A stretch of 6,844 bases of DNA from JALZAA01 sp035938395 (GTDB lineage: Bacteria; Actinomycetota; Acidimicrobiia; IMCC26256; JACDBD01), in the NCBI GenBank assembly GCA_035938395.1, contig DASZGY010000086.1, positions 1 through 6,844 on the forward strand, given 5' to 3'. Of the stretch, positions 1-5,388 are shown in pieces. The notes under the pieces were generated by a model, which did not search any database, was not told the DNA's origin, and was given only the letters and a program-made list of their open reading frames with translations. Both the position numbers and the translations under genes were made by a program. Each line of letters starts with the position of its first letter. Position 1 is the stretch's first letter.

Positions 1-146
1 TGATCACCACGAGCAGCTGGAGCGCGCACGTCGGGATATGGGTCGGAGGCGGCTACGTGCACGCCACCAGCTACAGCAACAACCCCAACGCGGTGAAGTT
101 CGTCGGCGGGACGAGCAGCGTGGTCGACGCAGTCCGCCCGAGCTAG
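1..146 (+). CDS. NlpC/P60-type cell-wall peptidase, C-terminal end only (5' partial)
   Basis: This is the last 47 codons of a gene that begins before the window, read in the frame starting at base 3 and ending at TAG 144-146. The visible peptide contains AHVGIWVGGGYVHAT. It resembles the stretch around the catalytic histidine of NlpC/P60 (papain-like) peptidases, where a His-Val-Gly-Ile-Tyr/Trp-Val-Gly strand is followed by a His-Ala pair. Family members cut peptide bonds in the peptidoglycan stem and are usually exported. The catalytic cysteine, any signal peptide and any repeat domains would lie upstream and cannot be seen. The tail after this strand (NNPNAVKF... to VRPS) is short, so the catalytic domain is the C-terminal domain. 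A CHAP-type amidase is a weaker alternative. The stop codon is 35 bases before selD on the same strand, but selD appears to have its own promoter. Confidence 0.62.
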   Translation, partial: ITTSSWSAHVGIWVGGGYVHATSYSNNPNAVKFVGGTSSVVDAVRPS

Positions 147-169
147 CCCGAGACGCCGCCGGCCGGCCG

Positions 170-175
170 TACCAT
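170..175 (+). promoter_or_regulatory. Candidate -10 element for leaderless selD
   Basis: The hexamer TACCAT matches the actinobacterial -10 consensus TANNNT and ends exactly 6 bases before the GTG start of selD at 182. That places the expected transcription start on the G of the start codon. No Shine-Dalgarno sequence precedes this GTG, and no convincing -35 box is visible around 146-151. Leaderless transcripts with this spacing are well known in actinobacteria; the assignment here is inferred from sequence alone. Confidence 0.5.
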
Positions 176-181
176 CGGCCG

Positions 182-1255
182 GTGACGCGAACCGAGCCCA
201 TCCGCCTGACGAGCTACTCGCACGGCGCGGGATGCGCCTGCAAGCTGTCGCCCGCCGACCTGCGCACGGTGCTGGGCCTGGTGCGCGGCCTCGACGGACC
301 CGCCGGGGCCGCCGCCGACCCCGAGCTGCTCGTCGGGCTCGACACCGCCGACGACGCCGCCGTCTACCGGCTGCGGGACGACCTCGCCGTCGTCGTCACG
401 ACGGACTTCTTCACGCCCATCGTCGACGACCCGTACGACTGGGGCCGCATCGCCGCCACGAACGCGCTCTCGGACGTGTACGCGATGGGCGGTGCGCCGC
501 TGCTGGCGCTGAACCTGGTGGCCTGGCCGCGTGAGGACCTGCCGTTCGAGCTGCTCGCCCGCGTCCTCGACGGCGGGGCCGACGTCGTGCGCGCCGCCGG
601 TGCGCTCGTGGGCGGCGGCCACTCGATCGACGACGCCGAGCCGAAGTACGGCCTCGCGGTCGTCGGCACCGTGCATCCCGACCGCGTCTTCACCAACGCC
701 GGCGCCCGGGCCGGCGACGACCTCGTGCTGACCAAGCCGATCGGCCTCGGTGTGATCTCGACCGCCGTGAAGCGTGACGCGGCCACACCCGAGCTCGTCG
801 CCGAGGCGGTGCGAGTCATGACCACGCTCAACGCGGGCGCCCGCGACGCTGCGCTCGAGCTCGGCGACGCGGTGCACGCCGCCACCGACGTCACCGGCTT
901 CGGCCTGCTCGGGCACGCGCGTGAGCTGCTCGCGGCCTCTGGTCTCGCGGGGGAGGTCGATGCCGCCGCGGTACCGGTCATCGCGGGCGTGCCCGAGCTC
1001 GTCGCCGGCGGGATGGTCGCCGGCGGCACGCAGCGCAACCACGCCTTCGTGAGCGACACGACCGACTGGGGGCCGCTCCGGGAGGCGGATCAGTTTCTCC
1101 TCGCCGACGCGCAGACCTCGGGCGGTTTGCTGATCGCCGTCGCCGCCGATCACACCGGCGACCTCGTGGACGAGCTCGCACGGCGTGACGCGCTCGCGGC
1201 GGCGGTGGTCGGGCGGTGCGTAGCCGGCCCCGCCGGTCACATCACCGTGCGCTGA
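182..1255 (+). CDS. selD: Selenide, water dikinase (selenophosphate synthetase), cysteine form
   Basis: SelD converts ATP, selenide and water to selenophosphate, AMP and phosphate. Selenophosphate is the selenium donor for selenocysteine and for 2-selenouridine in tRNA. The 357-residue protein follows E. coli SelD closely along its length. Visible landmarks are the flexible N-terminal loop SHGAGCACKLS with catalytic Cys18 and Lys21 (E. coli Cys17 and Lys20), DDAAVY near 57-62, TTDFFTPIVDDP near 73-84, GRIAATNALSDVYAMGG near 88-104, GGHSIDDAEP, then TDVTGFGLLGH and the C-terminal QTSGGLL. The catalytic position is an ordinary TGC cysteine codon, not an in-frame TGA. I chose GTG 182 because homology begins a few residues later (IRLTSYSHGAG) and a -10-like hexamer sits 6 bases upstream. 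The longer in-frame extension back to 38 is low-complexity arginine-rich sequence. No selA, selB, tRNA-Sec, selenouridine synthase or selenoprotein is visible here, so the fate of the selenophosphate is unknown. Confidence 0.96.
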   Translation: MTRTEPIRLTSYSHGAGCACKLSPADLRTVLGLVRGLDGPAGAAADPELLVGLDTADDAAVYRLRDDLAVVVTTDFFTPIVDDPYDWGRIAATNALSDVYAMGGAPLLALNLVAWPREDLPFELLARVLDGGADVVRAAGALVGGGHSIDDAEPKYGLAVVGTVHPDRVFTNAGARAGDDLVLTKPIGLGVISTAVKRDAATPELVAEAVRVMTTLNAGARDAALELGDAVHAATDVTGFGLLGHARELLAASGLAGEVDAAAVPVIAGVPELVAGGMVAGGTQRNHAFVSDTTDWGPLREADQFLLADAQTSGGLLIAVAADHTGDLVDELARRDALAAAVVGRCVAGPAGHITVR

Positions 1256-1260
1256 GGTCC

Positions 1261-2271
1261 TTACGGGATGACGAGCATCCCGAGCTCGGCCTCGATCTGC
1301 TGGCGGGGCTTCGCGCCGAGGGATTGGCGCTCGAGCCGTCCGTTCCGGAACAGGCCGATGAGCGGGATGCTCTGCACCTCGAACTGCTGCGCGATCGCAG
1401 GCTCGTCGTCGATGTTGATCTTGACGACCTTGTAGGCGCCTTCGCGCATCGCCGCGATCTGCTCGACGATCGGCGACACCTGCCGGCACGGGCCGCACCA
1501 CGGCGCCCAGAAGTCGACGATGACCGGCACGTCGCTGCGCAGGACCTCGTTCTCGAACGTCGCCGTCGTGACCGCCTTCACCGGGCCTTCGGGCGGCGGC
1601 TCGGGGATCGGCTCGGACGGCCGCTCCCCGGCGACGACGGCGTCGAGCCACGACCGCGCTTGCTGCACGCTCTCCATCGCGACCTGATGCTCCATCGGGT
1701 ATTCCGTGTACACGACCGGCACGCTGTGCTCGTCGAGCTCGCGGGCGAGGTCGCGCGAGCGCGCCACCGGCACGAGCGGGTCGTGGGTGCCGTGCTGGAG
1801 GAGCACGGGGATCTTCGTGGCGGCATCCCAGTCCGGCCGGATCCCGTCGAGCGACGCCTGCGGCAGCGCCGGGCTCAGAGCCAGCACGCCGAGCGGGTGC
1901 GGACGGTCGCTCGTGCGCAAGGCCAGCGCGAGCGTCAGACCGGCGCCCTGCGAGAAGCCGCCGACGATCGCCTCGCTGCGAGACACGCCGTGCTCGGCGG
2001 CGGCCTCGTCGAGCAGGTCATCGAGCTCGTCGAGCGCCGACTCGAACGCGGCGGCGATCTCGGGCGCAGGAAGGCCGAAGTCGTACCAGGCGAATCCGGG
2101 CATCCCCGGTACGGCGACGGGCCCGCGGGGAAGCACGGTGACGAACCGCCCGTCCGGATCGAGGTACGGGAGGAGGCCGCCGAGGTCGCGCTCGTCGGCA
2201 CCGAACCCGTGGACGAGGAGCAGCAGGCGGTCGGCGTCGCTCCCGCGCACGACGTTCGTGATCAACGACAC
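1261..2271 (-). CDS. Serine carboxylesterase (phospholipase/carboxylesterase family) fused to a C-terminal thioredoxin
   Basis: The 336-residue protein has two recognisable domains. Residues 1 to about 214 form an alpha/beta hydrolase of the phospholipase/carboxylesterase (Abhydrolase_2, YpfH-like) family. It has the LLLVHGFGADE oxyanion segment, nucleophile Ser107 in GFSQGAG, Asp164 in HGTHDPLVP and His195 in YPMEHQV. A proline- and glutamate-rich linker covers about 216-230. Residues 231-336 form a complete thioredoxin domain: DFWAPWCGPC with redox cysteines 259 and 262, buried Asp253, and cis-proline Pro303. The residue after the cis-proline is Leu, where Thr is usual in thioredoxins. No signal peptide or membrane segment is seen, so a cytoplasmic location is likely. 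I chose GTG 2271 because GGAGGG lies 4 bases upstream (2281-2276) and hydrolase homology starts soon after; the 28-codon extension to 2355 has no family similarity. A small-molecule or acyl-protein ester substrate is possible, and a disulfide-reductase role for the thioredoxin half is likely. Neither substrate can be read from sequence. Confidence 0.92.
   Translation of the reverse strand: MSLITNVVRGSDADRLLLLVHGFGADERDLGGLLPYLDPDGRFVTVLPRGPVAVPGMPGFAWYDFGLPAPEIAAAFESALDELDDLLDEAAAEHGVSRSEAIVGGFSQGAGLTLALALRTSDRPHPLGVLALSPALPQASLDGIRPDWDAATKIPVLLQHGTHDPLVPVARSRDLARELDEHSVPVVYTEYPMEHQVAMESVQQARSWLDAVVAGERPSEPIPEPPPEGPVKAVTTATFENEVLRSDVPVIVDFWAPWCGPCRQVSPIVEQIAAMREGAYKVVKINIDDEPAIAQQFEVQSIPLIGLFRNGRLERQSLGAKPRQQIEAELGMLVIP
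1264..1282. other. 7-bp perfect inverted repeat at the selD/esterase-thioredoxin convergence
   Basis: CGGGATG (1264-1270) and CATCCCG (1276-1282) form a perfect 7-base-pair stem with a 5-base loop. It begins 9 bases after the selD stop and lies inside the last codons of the opposing gene. There is no T tract on either side, so it is not a canonical intrinsic terminator. It could still slow or end transcription from both directions where the two genes meet, but it also encodes the protein's C-terminus, so chance is possible. Confidence 0.3.
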
Positions 2272-2275
2272 GGGT

Positions 2276-2281
2276 CCCTCC
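2276..2281 (-). promoter_or_regulatory. Shine-Dalgarno sequence deciding the GTG start of the esterase-thioredoxin gene
   Basis: On the minus strand GGAGGG (2281 to 2276) is followed by ACCC and then GTG (2271-2269). Spacing from the GGAGG core is 5 bases. This strong site favours GTG 2271 over the upstream in-frame start near 2355. Confidence 0.7.
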
Positions 2282-2315
2282 GGTGTGGCTCGTCTCGGCT
2301 CTACCTCGGGCCAAC

Positions 2316-2321
2316 ACCCTA
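2316..2321 (-). promoter_or_regulatory. Candidate -10 element for the esterase-thioredoxin gene
   Basis: On the minus strand, TAGGGT (2321 to 2316) matches TANNNT and would start a transcript near 2309, giving a leader of about 38 bases before GTG 2271. That leader contains the strong Shine-Dalgarno sequence. It overlaps the palindrome CCCTAGGG (2317-2324). No good -35 box is visible. The same hexamer occurs upstream of the HAD gene at 6664. Confidence 0.3.
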
Positions 2322-2363
2322 GGGGGCGGTGGTAATCCGGAGCCCGGCACCGCATCGCTCTGT

Positions 2364-2369
2364 CAGCCT
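2364..2369 (+). promoter_or_regulatory. Weak candidate -10 element for the GNAT gene
   Basis: CAGCCT keeps the two most conserved positions of the -10 box (A at 2, T at 6) but lacks the first T. It ends exactly 6 bases before GTG 2376, the same geometry as at selD and the HAD gene, and no Shine-Dalgarno sequence precedes this start. Taken alone it would be weak; it is listed because the spacing recurs. Confidence 0.28.
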
Positions 2370-2375
2370 GGCCGG

Positions 2376-2903
2376 GTGCGACTAAGGGTCCCCCACCTTG
2401 GCGACGACGAGGTCGTGCTGCGGCCCCCTGCGCCCGGCGACGTCGACGCGATCACCGACGCGTGCCAGGACCCCGAGATCCCGCGCTGGACCCGCGTCCC
2501 GTCGCCGTACACGCGTGCCCACGCGACGGATTTCGTCGAGCGTTCGGCGCGGACGTGGGCGCAGGGCACCGACGCGGCCTTCGTGATCGTCGATGCGGAG
2601 TCGGGCCGGCTGCTCGGCGCGATCGGCGTCCACCGCTTCGGGGGCGAAGACGACGGCCCCGAGGTCGGCTACTGGCTCGACCGGGAGGCGCGGGGCCGCG
2701 GCGTCGCCACGCGGGCGCTCCGTCTGGTCGTCGACTGGGCGTGCCGGGAGCTCGGCCTCCGGCTGCTCCTCCAAGCCGACGTCCGCAACGCGGCGTCGCG
2801 ACGCGTCGCCGAAAAAGCGCAGTTCCAGTTCGTGCGCGAGGCGGAGGCGCCGGACGGCTGCGGCGACTGCGAAACCATGGCCGTGTACGAACGCACCCCG
2901 TAA
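2376..2903 (+). CDS. GNAT-family N-acetyltransferase (RimJ/RimL-like)
   Basis: This 175-residue protein is a single GNAT domain, the usual length for the RimJ/RimL-like branch. Such enzymes move an acetyl group from acetyl-CoA to an amine, either a protein N-terminus or a small molecule. Visible elements are the opening strand VVLRPPAPGDVDAI (13-26), the central strand LLGAIGVHRF (79-88), the acetyl-CoA pyrophosphate loop ARGRGVATRAL (105-115, an R-G-x-G-x-A signature), and the motif-B segment DVRNAASRRVAEKAQF (135-150). The usual glycine of the EKxGF motif is glutamine here (Gln149), which is uncommon. I chose GTG 2376 because homology starts at about residue 13; a longer in-frame start at 2283 would run through the divergent promoter region and adds a proline- and glycine-rich stretch. 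The gene is divergent from the esterase-thioredoxin gene (104 bases between starts). It precedes the LLM gene on the same strand by 92 bases. The substrate is unknown. Confidence 0.9.
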   Translation: MRLRVPHLGDDEVVLRPPAPGDVDAITDACQDPEIPRWTRVPSPYTRAHATDFVERSARTWAQGTDAAFVIVDAESGRLLGAIGVHRFGGEDDGPEVGYWLDREARGRGVATRALRLVVDWACRELGLRLLLQADVRNAASRRVAEKAQFQFVREAEAPDGCGDCETMAVYERTP

Positions 2904-2995
2904 AGCGCGGAGCCGCCGCGACCGCGCGACCGCCACCCGGGCTGCCCGTGCGCTCTGCGACCCCCCGTCCTTCCTGTGCCACGATGCATGGTGCC

Positions 2996-4033
2996 ATGCG
3001 ACTCGGGATGAACTTCGGCTATCAGGACTGGGGCGCCGGCCTCGGCAACGCGGTCGCGCAGGCGCAGGAAGCGGAGCGGCTCGGGTACGACTCCGTGTGG
3101 ACGGCCGAGGCGTACGGCACCGACTGCATCACGCCGCTCACGTGGCTGCTGGCGCACACCGAGCGGATCCGCGGCGGGTCGGCGATCATGCAGATGCCGG
3201 CGCGTACCCCGGCGATGACCGCGATGACGGCGGCGACGCTCGACCTGATGAGCGGCGGCCGGTTCCTGCTCGGGTTGGGATTGTCGGGCCCGCAGGTCGT
3301 CGAGGGTTGGCACGGCCAGCCGTACGGCAAGCCGCTCGCGAAGACCCGCGAGTACGTCGACATCGTGCGCACGATCCTGCGGCGCGAAGAACCGCTCGAG
3401 CACCACGGCGAGCACTACGAGATCCCCTACTCGGGACCCGGCGCGACCGGGCTCGGCAAGCCGCTCAAGATCATCGGCCGGCCGCGCGCCGACCTTCCCA
3501 TCTACATCGCCGCCATCGGGCCGAAGAACGTCGAGCTCGCGGCCGAGATCGCCGACGGGTGGCTGCCCATCTTCTTCTCTCCCTACCGGCTCGCCGAGAC
3601 GTACGGCGCCGCGCTCGACGCCGGCTTCGCCAAGGCGGGTGGCGACAAGTCCCGCGCCTCGTTCGACATCGCGCCGAGCGTCACCGTGCTCGTCGGTGAC
3701 GACGTCGACGCGCTCCGCGGGTTCGTGAAGCCGGTGACGGCGCTGTACGTCGGCGGGATGGGTGCCCGCGGGCGGAACTTCTACAACGACCTGGCGTGCC
3801 GTTTCGGATACGAAGCGGCGGCCAAGGAGATCCAGGACCTCTATCTGGACGGCAAGAAGCAGGAAGCTACGGCGGCGGTGCCGGACGAGCTCGTCGACGA
3901 GATCGCGCTCGTCGGTCCCCGGGAACGGATCGCGGATCGGCTCGAGGCGTGGCGGGAAGCCGGCGTCACCACGATGATCGTGCTCGGACAACAGCCCGAG
4001 GCGCTCCGCCTCATGGCCGAGCTCGCGCTCTGA
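2996..4033 (+). CDS. LLM-class coenzyme F420-dependent oxidoreductase (Rv3520c-like)
   Basis: This 345-residue protein is a luciferase-like TIM-barrel oxidoreductase. The Rv3520c-type family in mycobacteria is assigned to coenzyme F420 and would act in the cytoplasm; its substrate is unknown. Visible landmarks are the opening strand MRLGMNFGYQDWG, RLGYDSVWTAEAYG (28-41), the loop MPARTPAMTAMTAATLD (67-83), SGGRFLLGLGLSGPQVVEGWHGQ (86-108), the strand DLPIYIAAIGPKNVELAAEIADGWLPIFFSP, and the C-terminal PDELVDEIALVGP with a helix-strand end. SGPQVVEGWHGQ together with GPKNVELAAEIADGWLPIF is typical of the Rv3520c subgroup. I chose ATG 2996 because homology begins immediately; ATG 2984, four codons upstream in frame, is possible. 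No strong Shine-Dalgarno sequence precedes either. A -10-like CACGAT at 2980-2985 could give a leader of only 4-5 bases. The gene forms a likely operon with the OsmC gene 16 bases downstream. Confidence 0.93.
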   Translation: MRLGMNFGYQDWGAGLGNAVAQAQEAERLGYDSVWTAEAYGTDCITPLTWLLAHTERIRGGSAIMQMPARTPAMTAMTAATLDLMSGGRFLLGLGLSGPQVVEGWHGQPYGKPLAKTREYVDIVRTILRREEPLEHHGEHYEIPYSGPGATGLGKPLKIIGRPRADLPIYIAAIGPKNVELAAEIADGWLPIFFSPYRLAETYGAALDAGFAKAGGDKSRASFDIAPSVTVLVGDDVDALRGFVKPVTALYVGGMGARGRNFYNDLACRFGYEAAAKEIQDLYLDGKKQEATAAVPDELVDEIALVGPRERIADRLEAWREAGVTTMIVLGQQPEALRLMAELAL

Positions 4034-4036
4034 ACC

Positions 4037-4042
4037 AGGAGG
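4037..4042 (+). promoter_or_regulatory. Shine-Dalgarno sequence of the OsmC gene
   Basis: AGGAGG lies 7 bases before ATG 4050, inside the 16-base gap after the LLM stop codon. It is a near-perfect site and fixes the start of the OsmC protein. It fits translation as the second gene of a shared transcript. Confidence 0.75.
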
Positions 4043-4049
4043 AAAGCGA

Positions 4050-4478
4050 ATGCCCGAACGCAGCGCGACCGCACGTTGGGAAGGCGGCCTGAAGGACGGC
4101 AAGGGAACCATGCGCCTCGGGAGCGGCGCGTTCGAGGGTCAGTACTCCTTCTCCTCGCGCTTCGAGGAGGGAACGGGAACGAACCCCGAGGAGCTGATCG
4201 GCGCCGCCCACGCCGGCTGCTTCTCGATGGCGCTGTCGGGCGGGCTCGAGCGCGCCGGCCATCCGCCGACCTCGATCGATACTTCCGCCCGCGTCCACCT
4301 CGAGCGCGCCGACAGCGGCTTTCGCATCTCGCGCATCGAGCTCACCACGACGGCCCAGGTGCCCGGCATCGACGCCGCCGCCTTCGCGGAGCAGGCGGAG
4401 ACGGCCAAGGCGAACTGCCCCGTCTCCCAGGCCCTCGCCGGCGTCGACATCGAGCTCGACGCCCGCCTCGCGAGCTGA
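4050..4478 (+). CDS. osmC: OsmC-family peroxiredoxin
   Basis: This 142-residue protein aligns end to end with E. coli OsmC, a thiol peroxidase that reduces organic hydroperoxides using a pair of cysteines. Visible landmarks are ARWEGGLKDGKGTM (8-21), RFEEGTGTNPEELIGAAHAGCFSMAL (37-62) with peroxidatic Cys57 and the supporting Arg37 and Glu48, PTSIDTSARVHLE (73-85), VPGIDAAAF (104-112), and NCPVSQAL with resolving Cys123. The pattern is that of the OsmC subgroup proper rather than Ohr, because GTNPEELIGAAHAGCFSMAL matches OsmC nearly residue for residue. It is cytoplasmic, with no signal peptide. It is the second gene of a unit with the F420 oxidoreductase. Family members depend on a thiol reductant, often a lipoyl or thioredoxin-type system; which one serves here is not visible. 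The stop codon is 20 bases from the end of the opposing gene. Confidence 0.95.
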   Translation: MPERSATARWEGGLKDGKGTMRLGSGAFEGQYSFSSRFEEGTGTNPEELIGAAHAGCFSMALSGGLERAGHPPTSIDTSARVHLERADSGFRISRIELTTTAQVPGIDAAAFAEQAETAKANCPVSQALAGVDIELDARLAS

Positions 4479-4490
4479 CCCGAGCGTCAG
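4475..4490. other. Short inverted repeat between convergent osmC and maleylpyruvate-isomerase-family genes
   Basis: CTGAC (4475-4479) and GTCAG (4486-4490) form a 5-base-pair stem with a 6-base loop, overlapping the osmC stop codon and filling most of the 20-base convergent gap. No T tract follows on either strand. Stems of this length arise often by chance in GC-rich DNA, so a terminator role is only a possibility. Confidence 0.18.
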
Positions 4491-4498
4491 GACCCGAA

Positions 4499-5326
4499 CT
4501 AGAACATGAAGTTCATCTGGCCGACGACGGCGCGGCCAAGCGCGTCGTCGCCGGTGATGGTCACCTGGCCCGCGTCCAGGGACGCCGACGGGTCCCAGCG
4601 ACCGAGGCCCAGGCACGCGAGCGTCTGGGCGTCCATCGAGAGCGTCACGGTCGGCGCGTCGGGCGACGACGACAGCGGCTTGGCCCGGCCATCGTCGACC
4701 CCGATCGCGATCGTCGTCGGGCGTGATCCCGTCACGTCGAACACGACGGTCGTGCCGTCGGGCGGCCCCACCTTCTTCCCGACGACGTAGGGCAGCGCGC
4801 TGAGGACGCGTTCGAACGCGAGATCGGCGACGGGGCTGCCGAGATCGCACGGTTGGTCGACTGCCCGCCGGATGTCCTGCTCGTGCGCCCACGAGTCGAA
4901 GATGCGGAACGGCAGCAGAGCGCGGACCGTGCCGGGCCCGGCGGGCGTCCACGACTCGGCGTCGAAGTCGGTGGCGGTGAACCCGCGCAGCTGCGCGAGC
5001 CGGGCGCCGGTGACCTCGCGGAACTCATCGAGAACCTTCGAGCCGGGCCACGGGCGGCGCGAGTCGATCCAGACCTCGTTGCGCTGCCCGACCTCGTTCT
5101 TCACGTGGTCGTAGTCGGGCGGCGTGTGGTCGGGCGCGGGCCGTCCGAGGATGCTCGACTCGATGCCGGAGATGTGCACCACGTTGTCCTGCACGCTCCA
5201 GCCCGGCAGGTCCGTCGGCGTCTTCCACTGCGCCTCGGTGAGGTTGGCGCACATCGAGTCGATCGACGCCCACACCTCCTCCAGCCGGTCCACAAGCTCC
5301 TGGTCGTTCGTCGGAGAGTCGGTCAA
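4499..5326 (-). CDS. Maleylpyruvate isomerase family (mycothiol-dependent-type) protein, TTG start
   Basis: This 275-residue protein has the two-part layout of the actinobacterial maleylpyruvate isomerase family: an N-terminal four-helix DinB-like domain (about 1-160) and a C-terminal SCP2-like domain (about 165-275). Family members use mycothiol or related thiols, and a metal is bound by His, an acidic residue and His. Here PGWSVQDNVVHIS supplies His51 and FDSWAHEQDIRRA supplies Asp144 and His148, which keep the x3 spacing of the Glu144/His148 pair in the Corynebacterium glutamicum enzyme. I chose TTG 5326 because GAGGAGG lies 4 bases upstream and the N-terminal helix begins just after. The next ATG would remove that helix. 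The in-frame extension upstream runs into the neighbouring gene. It is the last gene of the minus-strand unit, 62 bases after the SCO6745-type gene. True maleylpyruvate substrate use is unlikely without aromatic-pathway neighbours; most family members have no assigned substrate. Confidence 0.85.
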   Translation of the reverse strand: MTDSPTNDQELVDRLEEVWASIDSMCANLTEAQWKTPTDLPGWSVQDNVVHISGIESSILGRPAPDHTPPDYDHVKNEVGQRNEVWIDSRRPWPGSKVLDEFREVTGARLAQLRGFTATDFDAESWTPAGPGTVRALLPFRIFDSWAHEQDIRRAVDQPCDLGSPVADLAFERVLSALPYVVGKKVGPPDGTTVVFDVTGSRPTTIAIGVDDGRAKPLSSSPDAPTVTLSMDAQTLACLGLGRWDPSASLDAGQVTITGDDALGRAVVGQMNFMF

Positions 5327-5330
5327 CAGT

Positions 5331-5337
5331 CCTCCTC
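5331..5337 (-). promoter_or_regulatory. Shine-Dalgarno sequence supporting a TTG start
   Basis: On the minus strand GAGGAGG (5337 to 5331) is followed by ACTG and TTG (5326-5324). It is strong enough to identify TTG as the start although TTG starts are rare. CTG, the codon just before, is a weaker alternative. Confidence 0.65.
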
Positions 5338-5388
5338 GGTCGCCGTCGCAAGCTCCGGCTCCTGCGGAGACGGTCGGCAAAGCCGCCG

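Noticed and set aside
182..1255. Selenocysteine at the SelD catalytic position
   Set aside because: The codon at residue 18 is TGC and the neighbouring cysteine is also TGC; no in-frame TGA occurs before the stop.
143..1651. A 502-codon open frame on the minus strand across selD and the adjacent gene's 3' end
   Set aside because: Its product is arginine- and glycine-rich with no recognisable domain. It lies opposite a clear selD and is the usual antisense shadow in GC-rich coding DNA.
2462..2995. N-terminal extension of the F420 oxidoreductase frame across the GNAT gene
   Set aside because: The extension is low-complexity, overlaps the real GNAT coding sequence in another frame, and family homology begins only at 2996.
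2669..4111. A 480-codon minus-strand frame opposite the F420 oxidoreductase gene
   Set aside because: There is no domain similarity and the composition is skewed; the plus strand has an unmistakable family member.
5353..5369. Hairpin CTCCG/CGGAG in the 62-base gap before the maleylpyruvate-isomerase-family gene, as an attenuator
   Set aside because: It is a 5-bp stem with a 7-base loop, no T tract and no alternative pairing that I could see; chance is the simpler explanation.
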